Assembly: GCF_003576475.1 (NCBI RefSeq)
Contig: NZ_QWGR01000001.1
Span: forward strand, 1-64,000
Length of the DNA: 64,000 bases
Direction: 5' to 3'
Origin: Maribellus luteus
Lineage (GTDB): Bacteria > Bacteroidota > Bacteroidia > Bacteroidales > Prolixibacteraceae
Shown: piece after piece, positions 6,893 to 13,839 of the stretch
How positions within the stretch are numbered: position 1 is the first letter of the stretch
How the letters are laid out: each line of letters begins with the position of its first letter
The notes under the pieces: generated by a model
What the model saw: the letters and a program-made list of their open reading frames with translations, nothing else
Database searches by the model: none
Told to the model about the DNA's origin: nothing
Translations under genes and position numbers: made by a program

Positions 6893-8269
6893 ATGAAATA
6901 TCACGTAATAACATTGGGGTGTCAGATGAATTTATCTGACGGAGAGCGGGTGATTTCGGTGCTGGATAAAGCCGGTTACCAGTGGACCGACAACGAGGAG
7001 GAGGCCAACCTGATTGGAATTCTTGCTTGTTCGGTGCGGCAGAAAGCCATCGATAAGGTGTATTCGCGCATTCACAAATGGAACAAATGGAAGAATCATA
7101 AAAACCTGATCACTTTTATTTCCGGATGTATTTTGCCCGACGATCACGAGAAGTTCCTCAAGCTTTTCGACATCACTTTCCAGATGAAAGATCTGCCGAA
7201 ACTGCCTGAAATGATCAGCAATTACGGAATTACCACTCCGCTTCATTTAAAAGTGGGGATCGATCCGCATAACGAGAACATCGAGCAGTTCTGGGATGTA
7301 AAACCCAATTACCAATCGAATTTCGAAGCATTCATCCCGATTCAGAACGGGTGCGATAAGTTTTGTTCGTTCTGTGCGGTACCTTACACGCGTGGCAGGG
7401 AGGTTTCGCGGCCTTCGCGCGATATCATAAGCGAAGTGGCATTGCTGGCAGCACAGGGATATAAATCGATCACCTTGCTGGGGCAGAATGTAAATTCGTA
7501 CGGCCTTGATAAAAAAGGAGAGGAGATTACCTTCCCGCAGTTGCTGCGCGAAATTGGTGAATTGGGCAAGCGCCTGAAAAAGGATTTCTGGGTGTATTTT
7601 ACTTCGCCTCACCCACGCGATATGACCGATGAAGTAATTGAAGTAATTGCCGAATACCCGGTGCTGGCCAAGCAGATTCACCTGCCCATGCAAAGTGGCG
7701 ACGACAAAGTGCTGATGCGCATGAACCGCAAGCACAACATGGAAAAATACCGGCACATTGTGGAAAGCATTCGCCGCATTATTCCGCAGGCAACTTTGTT
7801 TACTGATATTATTGTTGGCTTCACGGGCGAAACCGACGAGCAGTTCGACAACACGCGCAAGGCGATGGAGGAATTCAAATTCAACATGTCGTACACCGCC
7901 ATTTATTCGCCGCGGCCGGGAGCAACCAGTCACCGCTGGGACGATGATGTTGCGCTCGAAGAGAAAAAGCGCCGCCTGCATATACTTACCGAAGAACTGC
8001 GCAAACACAACTTTCCGTATAACAACAGTTTGGTGGGAAAAACCGTTCGCGTACTGGTAAAAGGCGCCGACCGGAAAGAAGGGTTCCTGTCGGGACATAC
8101 CGAAGGAAAACTGATCGTTCGTTTTGCGGCTGATGATGAAAACCTCGTCGGGCAGTTTGTGGACGTTAAAATCACTTCCGCTTCCGATTTCTCGATGGAA
8201 GGGGAGCTGGTGGAAGCCGGCAGTTTGAAGTCAGAAGTTGGTATCCCGAAACCGGTAGCAACCGTGTAA
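6893..8269 (+). CDS. miaB: tRNA-2-methylthio-N6-dimethylallyladenosine synthase MiaB
   Basis: 458 residues. MiaB is a radical-SAM methylthiotransferase that converts i6A37 to ms2i6A37 in tRNA. The N-terminal UPF0004 domain has the three cysteines of the auxiliary cluster (LGCQMN, ACSVRQKA, SGCILP). The radical-SAM motif is NGCDKFCSFCAVP (CxxxCxxC, residues about 150-160), followed by RGREVSR. A TRAM RNA-binding domain covers roughly residues 380-445. The second cysteine motif reads ILACSVR instead of the commoner NTCSVR, but the cysteine is kept. RimO and MtaB are relatives; GCQMN and overall pattern favour MiaB. A strong hairpin follows the gene. Confidence 0.92.
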   Translation: MKYHVITLGCQMNLSDGERVISVLDKAGYQWTDNEEEANLIGILACSVRQKAIDKVYSRIHKWNKWKNHKNLITFISGCILPDDHEKFLKLFDITFQMKDLPKLPEMISNYGITTPLHLKVGIDPHNENIEQFWDVKPNYQSNFEAFIPIQNGCDKFCSFCAVPYTRGREVSRPSRDIISEVALLAAQGYKSITLLGQNVNSYGLDKKGEEITFPQLLREIGELGKRLKKDFWVYFTSPHPRDMTDEVIEVIAEYPVLAKQIHLPMQSGDDKVLMRMNRKHNMEKYRHIVESIRRIIPQATLFTDIIVGFTGETDEQFDNTRKAMEEFKFNMSYTAIYSPRPGATSHRWDDDVALEEKKRRLHILTEELRKHNFPYNNSLVGKTVRVLVKGADRKEGFLSGHTEGKLIVRFAADDENLVGQFVDVKITSASDFSMEGELVEAGSLKSEVGIPKPVATV

Positions 8270-8286
8270 CAAAGGAATAAAAACAA

Positions 8287-8317
8287 GACCTTCAAGGTTT
8301 CGAAAACCTTGAAGGTC
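8287..8317. terminator. Perfect 14-bp hairpin after miaB
   Basis: GACCTTCAAGGTTT (8287-8300) pairs perfectly with AAACCTTGAAGGTC (8304-8317) around a 3-nt loop, 17 bp after the miaB stop. There is no long T-tract, so it may stabilise the mRNA 3' end and need not be a classical terminator. Confidence 0.6.
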
Positions 8318-8319
8318 TG

Positions 8320-8848
8320 TGTTAGCCCGCGATCATCTGATGATTCCGTTATTCAGTAGTTAAAAGCCCCGTTTCTTTCGAACCCTTGTCTGTGACGGGT
8401 AGGCGTACCGGGTTCTGTTTTCCGTTGTCATTTGGTATGTTACTATAAGCCAATCTCTATGGGATTGATGGGGCGTGCTACGATTGCATCCGTGGTAATT
8501 CTGCTTTTGCAAGCGATAGTTTTTGCGGCATAGAATAAAAGCATTGATTATTTTACGCGCTTAGCGCCTGTTCCGGGAGGCAAGATAGGAGCAGGGAACC
8601 ATTCTTTTTATAGAACGATTCCTCAGTATCGAATCAGGGTTTCCCGACGCTGAATATGTCGGAGCTTAATAGCCCGGTACCTAGTGCAGGGGTGGGAGTG
8701 GTAGATGAATCCTCGTCCGGCGGAATGGATGGTTAAAAGCGCATGTAGCAGTTCCGGACGAAAAGTTGGTGTATTTTCATTCGTTATGGACAGGCTTTCT
8801 ACAATGAAGTAGGAACCGTTCTTTTTTTAAGAGAACGGTTCCTTAAAA
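8320..8848. other. Non-coding region with two related hairpins
   Basis: No reading frame of note on either strand. Two hairpins share one sequence. At 8595-8622, GGAACCATTCT and AGAACGATTCC face each other (two mismatches, 6-nt loop). At 8812-8842, GGAACCGTTCT pairs perfectly with AGAACGGTTCC around a 9-nt T-rich loop. The two are 217 bp apart. The region leads directly into the tandem array at 8849. It could be a structured RNA or decayed mobile DNA. Confidence 0.5.
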
Positions 8849-9326
8849 CGTCAGCCGGACAAAGGATGAAAAACTGTTTGGTCAGCCCGTGTCAGCCAGA
8901 CAAAGCATAAAAAATTGATTTGTCACCTCTCGTCAGCCAGACAAGCCATGAAAAAATGATTTTTCACCTCGTGTCTATCAGACAAAGGATGAAAAACTGT
9001 TCGGTTGGCTCGTGTCAAGCAGACAACGCATGAAAAATCATTCTGACAGCCTTTGGTGATTCACCACGAGCCGAAAAATTGTTCCGGCAATCCGTTGACC
9101 GTGTCAATAAGATGAAAAATTGGTCGGTGGGGCTTTTGACCGTGTCAACGACCCGAAAAAATCGTCGGACAAGCTTTTGACTGTGTCAATGGCATGAGAA
9201 ATTGTTCCGGCGGCCCGTTGACCGTGTCAATAAGATGAAAAACTGGTCGGTGAGCTCATGTCTGTCAGACAAAGCGTGAGTGAAAATCCGGACAAGCTTT
9301 GGTGATTCACCATGCCTGAAATGGCA
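8849..9326. repeat. Degenerate tandem array, period about 41 bp, about 11-12 units
   Basis: Units begin near 8849, 8888, 8931, 8970, 9011, 9066, 9100, 9141, 9182, 9223, 9257 and 9311. Each opens with a variant of CGTGTCA followed by a purine-rich GATGAAAAATTG-like core and a TCGGT/TCCGG segment. Four consecutive units are spaced exactly 41 bp. Several units carry TGTC-N5-GACA mini-hairpins. Two units are lengthened by a TTTGGTGATTCACCA palindrome (9054-9066 and 9300-9312). A 41-bp period is not a multiple of three, so the array is not coding. Confidence 0.8.
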
Positions 9327-9565
9327 TACAGTCAGCGGAATCTTTTTGATGCCTTGAAAGCAAGGATAAGAAATTATGTTTATTTTAGAAATCAAAAAAT
9401 CAATCATTACCCAATACATTGAAAATAACGCAGAACAGAATGCAAAGCACATTACACTACATTCGGGAAAATATATAAAAGGGAAACAGAAAGTTACACA
9501 AACAACGACAAACGAATTATAAGTGTACTGTAAATAAATTATCCCAAATAATAATAACCAACCTT
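9327..9565. other. AT-rich spacer, no clear gene
   Basis: A short plus-strand frame of 48 codons (9376-9522) is open but has no recognisable features. Nothing else stands out before the gene at 9566. Confidence 0.4.
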
Positions 9566-10144
9566 ATGAATAAAACCTATACAGTTATCGGATACATTGC
9601 ATATGCATTGCTTCAATTCATACTTTTTCAATACAACAACAGCTTAACTTATCAATTGATCCTGACATGTGTCGCTCTTATTGTTCTCGCGTTGAATCTG
9701 CTGTATATATTTAATAATATTAGAACCGGAAAGATTATAAAAATTGGAGAAAGACGGTTTGGCTATTGGGTGTCGCTGCTGTGGTTTTTAGGTGGTTTAA
9801 TGCTTTTTGTCGTCGGGTTTAACAATGAATCAGATTCATATTTTTCAGGAGAAGTTACTGTGACGATGCTGACAGGGTTACTGTTTATACCTGCAGCTTT
9901 CTTCCATTTTGAAAACTACCTGGTTCTTTTTAAAAAAACGAACATTCAGTTTGGTAGGAAATTTTGGTGGAATACATGGTCGTACCGCACTGTTGACAAA
10001 CTATTGATCAGTGATGAAGGGATTGAGATAGAAAGGAATGGTGATTGTGAATATATTGCATTAACTGCGGATGACCGAATAAAGATGAATACCATAATAA
10101 AACGATTAAAGGTAATTCTCGGAGATAAAATGATTATCAGATAA
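9566..10144 (+). CDS. Hypothetical membrane protein with four spans
   Basis: 192 residues, not recognised. Hydrophobic segments lie near residues 5-22, 30-48, 68-84 and 98-114; then comes a soluble C-terminal part of about 75 residues. That part (KFWWNTWSYRTVDKLLISDEGIEIER...) resembles the beta-rich, PH-like tail found in many small Bacteroidota membrane proteins, which is only an impression. The gene is isolated in an AT-rich accessory region between the tandem array and a GNAT gene, with a REP-like hairpin just downstream. No function is proposed. Confidence 0.6.
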   Translation: MNKTYTVIGYIAYALLQFILFQYNNSLTYQLILTCVALIVLALNLLYIFNNIRTGKIIKIGERRFGYWVSLLWFLGGLMLFVVGFNNESDSYFSGEVTVTMLTGLLFIPAAFFHFENYLVLFKKTNIQFGRKFWWNTWSYRTVDKLLISDEGIEIERNGDCEYIALTADDRIKMNTIIKRLKVILGDKMIIR

Positions 10145-10150
10145 ACCCTA

Positions 10151-10176
10151 CTTCCGTGCGAGTCTCTTCGCATGGG
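10151..10176. repeat. REP-like palindrome
   Basis: CTTCCGTGCGAGTCTCTTCG and the following CATGGG form a stem TGCGA/TCGCA extended by CC/GG pairs. It closely resembles the element at 12593-12617 (CTTCCGCGCGAGTCCTCTCG), so both belong to one dispersed repeat family. Confidence 0.65.
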
Positions 10177-10293
10177 TGTTTGAAAAAGCATTGAAACAAC
10201 GAAATTTGCCGTGCAATATGCCGATGCTTATACAGTTTACCGTTAACGAAACTTACAAAACAGCATTCTCTAACTTAAAAACGAAATAAGAAA

Positions 10294-10782
10294 ATGATTA
10301 GGGATATTCATATCAATGATTCGAAAGCGCTTGCAGCCATTTATAACTACTATATCAGCCATACCTGTATTACGTTCGAAGAAATTCCGGTGACTGAAAA
10401 TGACATTAAGGATAGAATTCAGTCGCACAATTTAAATCTCCCCTGGATTGTTTACGAAGAAAACGGCGAAATTGTGGGATATGCTTATGCCACAGAATGG
10501 AAATCGAGAAGTGCCTATAAGTTTTCGGTTGAAAGCACCGTATACCTAAAACAGGGTAGCCAGGGAAAAGGAATTGGAACAATACTGTACCGGGAATTAT
10601 TAAACCGGATAGCCAAAAGCAATATTCACGCTGTAATTGGAGGAATAGCCTTGCCCAACGACCCAAGTGTGGCTCTGCACGAAAAGCTTGGTTTTGAGAA
10701 AGTCGCACAATTTAAGGAAGTTGGTTTTAAATTCGGTAGATGGATTGACGTTGGGTGTTGGGAATTGGTGCTAAGCAAATGA
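10294..10782 (+). CDS. GNAT N-acetyltransferase, phosphinothricin acetyltransferase-like
   Basis: 162 residues, typical for this subfamily. IRDIHINDSKALAAIYNYY at the N-terminus, the acetyl-CoA loop QGKGIGTILYRELL (Q/RxxGxG/A) and the C-terminal ALHEKLGFEKVAQFKEVG stretch match the Pat/Bar-like and L-methionine sulfoximine acetyltransferase group. These acetylate the amino group of glutamate analogues; the physiological substrate is usually unknown and may be a modified amino acid. The gene is monocistronic inside the accessory stretch and is followed by REP-like DNA. Confidence 0.85.
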   Translation: MIRDIHINDSKALAAIYNYYISHTCITFEEIPVTENDIKDRIQSHNLNLPWIVYEENGEIVGYAYATEWKSRSAYKFSVESTVYLKQGSQGKGIGTILYRELLNRIAKSNIHAVIGGIALPNDPSVALHEKLGFEKVAQFKEVGFKFGRWIDVGCWELVLSK

Positions 10783-11241
10783 ATAAGTTGCCCCCAGCTC
10801 GCGCCGATTTGCAATTCGATAGAATTGAAATAAACTTATCAGCCTGTGGCTGAGGTACGGATTATAAATCCGCACCAGCGGATTTTCTACATTTCATTAA
10901 AAGATATACTTATTGAATTGGTTTAATGTTTATCTTTAGAAAACTATAACAAAAATTGAAAGATGACTCAACTCCCATACATCGTAAGCCAGAAACAACT
11001 CCAAATGCAATTAAAAAATAGAAGCTTTTTTATCCCAAAATGAGTGATGTCGGAAAAGTTAGTTTATACATCCCATTCAGGAGTATAAATTAAAGTAATA
11101 CTTGAGAAGTAAATGTATCCAGCATTTCGATGTAGGTTGTGATGAACTCTTCTTGGTACGTAAGAATGGGAGTTTGGTTAAAGACATTACTATGAGAAAT
11201 TGAATAATTATTAGATAAAGACTAAAGCAATAAGTAAGACA
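10783..11241. repeat. Non-coding stretch with REP-like and palindromic repeats
   Basis: Near 10793-10820 the sequence CCCCCAGCTCGCGCCGATTT resembles parts of the repeats at 12127-12155 and 12587-12617. A perfect hairpin CGGATT-ATA-AATCCG lies around 10858-10872. A frame starting at 10963 (MTQLPYIV...) stops after 26 codons and may be the head of a lost gene. Nothing else is visible. Confidence 0.45.
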
Positions 11242-12000
11242 ATGAAAAGGCGAATTTTTATTTTAGTGTCAATTTGGCTATTATTATTTACAAGATGTTC
11301 GAAAGATGATGATTTTATTCTAGAAGGTACTTATCAATTACCGACTTATGCCAACATGGGAGCAATACATATGTTTACATCTACTGGTGAAGTTTTGGAT
11401 GGAGAGAAAATCACTGATTTTATAAATAGATCAAAACAGTTTTCTACTTTTTTTGAAATTCCTGTACAAGAAACAGACTTATCCACTATTTTTTGCCTTA
11501 ATAGTTCAGCTATGCCTATTGATGCCGATTCGTACTGCAATATTCAAATTACTGATGATAAAGCTACAATAAATGCTCGATTGATCACGATTAATACATT
11601 TGGTAAAACATTAGATGCAGAAGTCATTAGATTAGATCCGTTAATGATTTTAACAGCTAGTGCTGGAACAGAGTATATGGAAAAACCTGACGACATAGCC
11701 GACTATTATAATACAACTGAATTTCCTAAAATTAAAGAGATGATAAGAGTCACTACTCCCGTACCTCCAATTTTGGATAATTGGAAATTTCCAAAAAGAT
11801 ATAACTTTCCTTTTATCATAGAAGATGATGAGATATCAGTGCCAATTTTAATACATGCTCATTGGCACAATTCTCCCCAACAGATTAGTTGGAGTCAGGG
11901 TAAAATTTGTAATCTAGTCAATGAGAATTTTTTAAGAAATTTATCTGTTAATGATACAATACTTATTCAAGAGGGTAAAGCGGTATTGCAAAAGCGGTAG
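11242..12000 (+). CDS. Hypothetical secreted or lipid-anchored protein
   Basis: 252 residues, not recognised. It starts with a hydrophobic signal (RRIFILVSIWLLLFTRC) followed by SKDDD, the acidic tract that often directs Bacteroidota lipoproteins to the surface. The residue before the cysteine is Arg, which is not a normal lipobox, so processing is uncertain. The rest looks beta-rich with no catalytic motif. Base composition is visibly more AT-rich than the conserved genes around it, consistent with recent acquisition. It sits alone between repeat-rich spacers. Confidence 0.6.
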   Translation: MKRRIFILVSIWLLLFTRCSKDDDFILEGTYQLPTYANMGAIHMFTSTGEVLDGEKITDFINRSKQFSTFFEIPVQETDLSTIFCLNSSAMPIDADSYCNIQITDDKATINARLITINTFGKTLDAEVIRLDPLMILTASAGTEYMEKPDDIADYYNTTEFPKIKEMIRVTTPVPPILDNWKFPKRYNFPFIIEDDEISVPILIHAHWHNSPQQISWSQGKICNLVNENFLRNLSVNDTILIQEGKAVLQKR

Positions 12001-12290
12001 TGCATGGGAAGCACTTGAATTATAATATAAATAAGTCAACTAGTATCCGTTAAAGCACTCTTATGTTGGTTGATAACGTTGTAAAAACCATTGGAATTTT
12101 CAAGTGGCTAAATGCTGAAACATAGCCCCTACTGAAGCGGATTTGCAATCCTAACCTTTGTTGTAAGACCAAAGAAGTTATAACAGGTAATACAAATTAT
12201 CAATAGTTTACTTTAAACTGAAAATAAATGAGTTGGAAATACAAGTTTCATATTTGAATTTCTAGAAAGTTATGTAATTCAATCCACGTA
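12001..12290. other. AT-rich spacer with a REP-like fragment
   Basis: No gene is apparent. Around 12123-12155, TAGCCCCTACTGAAGCGGAT followed by TTGCAATCC resembles the repeat near 10793, so it is probably another degraded copy of the same family. Confidence 0.4.
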
Positions 12291-12324
12291 ATAAAAAAGG
12301 AGGCAAATTCACCTCCTTTTTTAT
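12291..12324. terminator. Bidirectional hairpin terminator (copy 1)
   Basis: A 13-bp stem ATAAAAAAGGAGG with CCTCCTTTTTTAT encloses an 8-nt loop and has A/T tracts on both sides. It is nearly the same as the palindrome at 13796-13825 behind the intact acyltransferase-ankyrin gene, as expected if the region was duplicated. Confidence 0.7.
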
Positions 12325-12338
12325 TTGTGTGCAGATCA

Positions 12339-12588
12339 CTATTCTTCGGTCAGCAGCTTTGCAATTTCGGGGCGGGTTTTCTGAATGCGTTCCTGGTTGA
12401 TGGTAAGTCCCAGCGGTTCGTAAATTTTCTGCATGTAGTCGTAAATGGGTTTTACTATTTCAAAGGGAACCAGAACCGACTCAAGCGCAGTAGATCCCGC
12501 CTTGTTGCGAATGGAACGGTCGGCGCTGGCGGCCAGCAAGCGTTTCGTAATTTTGGGATGGCAAAAGAAGGCGGCCGTGTGAAGTGCC
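12339..12588 (-). pseudogene. 3' remnant of a duplicated acyltransferase-ankyrin gene
   Basis: On the minus strand this encodes about 82 residues that match the C-terminus of the protein at 13840-15543 except for four substitutions (K/E, R/S, I/M, N/D). The frame is open from the junction at 12588 to the stop. The DNA match runs 12296-12588 against 13797-14089, an offset of exactly 1501 bp, and includes the downstream terminator. Upstream, homology breaks at GAAGTGCC, where a REP-like palindrome (12593-12617) begins. There is no promoter or own start, so it is read as the tail of a truncated copy. Confidence 0.85.
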
Positions 12589-12592
12589 CCAG

Positions 12593-12617
12593 CTTCCGCG
12601 CGAGTCCTCTCGCGGGG
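12593..12617. repeat. REP-like palindrome at the duplication breakpoint
   Basis: CTTCCGCGCGAGTCCTCTCG followed by CGGGG forms a CGCGAG/CTCGCG stem with a 4-nt loop, flanked by CC/GG. It is a close relative of the element at 10151. It sits exactly where the match between the ankyrin remnant and the intact gene ends. Confidence 0.7.
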
Positions 12618-12709
12618 TTGTTTGGTAATATTTTTTTTTGTTCACAGATTAAACATTTTATACTATTTTCAGGGCATTAAGTCAATAAAATAATCAAAAC
12701 CAACAAATC

Positions 12710-13702
12710 ATGAAACGAAGAAGTTTTTTTAGCCTGGCAGGCGTAGGGCTTGCAAGTGCCCTGGTTCCAAAAGCCTTTGCCGGAGAACCCAAAGTAAATG
12801 TTTCCAATAAAAAAGACCTGGCGAATCCTTTTGCTGCAAAAGGAAAATGGTACAAAGCCGCGCTTCATGTGCACACTACCAACAGCGATGGAGATGTGGA
12901 TGTCCCAACACGTATTCAACAATACCGCGACAAGGGCTTTGATATTGTTGCCATTACCGACCACCGGAAAACCAACGATTTATCCGGTTTTTCAGTACCC
13001 GGCTTTATGGCTTTGAGCAGTATTGAGTTTCATCCCAAGACATACTCGGGAGCGCCAACGCACCATTTCCTGGGGCTGGGCTTACCACATCCTTACGAAT
13101 ACAACAACGATTTGCCCGCGCAGGAGATGATCAATGACATCAAAAGCAAGGGGGCAAAAGTATTTTATGCGCATCCGTACTGGACCGGTCATACCTACGA
13201 GGAGATGACCGAAGTAAACGGGTACCTTGGTGTTGAGGTGTATAACCAGAGTTGCGAGGAGAATGACAGTGCTTACGGGAATGTGTACTGGGACCAGATG
13301 CTGAACAAGGGACATGTTTTATCGGGTTTGGCAACCGACGATGTACACCAGAGCTCAGAAGTGGGAAAAGCCTGGACCATGATAAAAGCTGAAAAATTGG
13401 ATGAAAGCAGTATTCTCGATGCATTGGAAAACGGTTGTTTTTATGCCTCCAGCGGACCTGAAATTAAAGATTTCCAACTGGGTGAGGATATGAAAATAAA
13501 AATAGAATGCTCGTCGGTAAAAAAGATCGCTTTCAGGATAGATGGTGCCGGTAACGGTAGAGTTTTTCATGCTCAGGAAGGAGAGGATTTACAAAGCGCG
13601 GAGTGGGACCTGAGCAAGAAGAAACCAAGATGGGTGAGGTGCGAAGTAAGCGATGAAAATGGAAAGACTGCGTGGACAAATCCTATTTTTCTGAAATCTT
13701 AA
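12710..13702 (+). CDS. Exported PHP-domain phosphoesterase-like protein
   Basis: 330 residues. The N-terminus MKRRSFFSLAGVGLASALVP is a twin-arginine-type signal ending near AFA. The PHP metal motifs are visible: HVHTTNSDGDVDV (HxH...D), ITDHRK, HPYWTG and ATDDVH, placed as in TrpH/YciV-like phosphoesterases of the PHP superfamily. The domain covers about residues 45-255; the last 75 residues form a separate, probably beta-rich region. The substrate is unknown: family members act on nucleotides or small phosphate esters. It lies between the truncated and the intact copies of the ankyrin gene, on the opposite strand, and shares the palindromic terminator at 13796-13825 with the intact copy. 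Confidence 0.8.
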   Translation: MKRRSFFSLAGVGLASALVPKAFAGEPKVNVSNKKDLANPFAAKGKWYKAALHVHTTNSDGDVDVPTRIQQYRDKGFDIVAITDHRKTNDLSGFSVPGFMALSSIEFHPKTYSGAPTHHFLGLGLPHPYEYNNDLPAQEMINDIKSKGAKVFYAHPYWTGHTYEEMTEVNGYLGVEVYNQSCEENDSAYGNVYWDQMLNKGHVLSGLATDDVHQSSEVGKAWTMIKAEKLDESSILDALENGCFYASSGPEIKDFQLGEDMKIKIECSSVKKIAFRIDGAGNGRVFHAQEGEDLQSAEWDLSKKKPRWVRCEVSDENGKTAWTNPIFLKS

Positions 13703-13795
13703 AACAGGATAAGCTATTAAGACACAAAGCTTCTGCGATACATTTCAAAAGCATAGAGTATAAAAGTAGTGTACCGTGTTGCAATCTATAAATAG

Positions 13796-13825
13796 AAAAG
13801 GAGGTGAATTCACCTCCTTTTTTAT
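13796..13825. terminator. Bidirectional palindromic terminator (copy 2)
   Basis: A perfect 26-bp palindrome, AAAAGGAGGTGAA (13796-13808) joined directly to TTCACCTCCTTTT (13809-13821), followed by more Ts. It lies between the convergent PHP and acyltransferase-ankyrin genes and can end both transcripts. Confidence 0.75.
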
Positions 13826-13839
13826 TTGTGTGCAGATCA

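Noticed and set aside
7247-8098. 283-codon minus-strand frame
   Set aside because: Lies wholly inside miaB, whose motifs are complete; a shadow frame.
8849-9326. CRISPR array
   Set aside because: The units are degenerate throughout, with no constant repeat separated by unique spacers, and no cas genes are nearby.
9376-9522. 48-codon plus-strand frame after the tandem array
   Set aside because: No ribosome-binding signal, promoter, domain or codon bias stands out; in AT-rich DNA such a frame is expected by chance.
10963-11043. 26-codon frame starting MTQLPYIV
   Set aside because: Too short and ends without a domain; at most the head of a lost gene, noted in the spacer entry.
12327-12680. 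117-codon plus-strand frame over the ankyrin remnant
   Set aside because: It is antisense to the duplicated ankyrin coding sequence and runs across the REP-like breakpoint; the minus-strand frame matches the intact gene.
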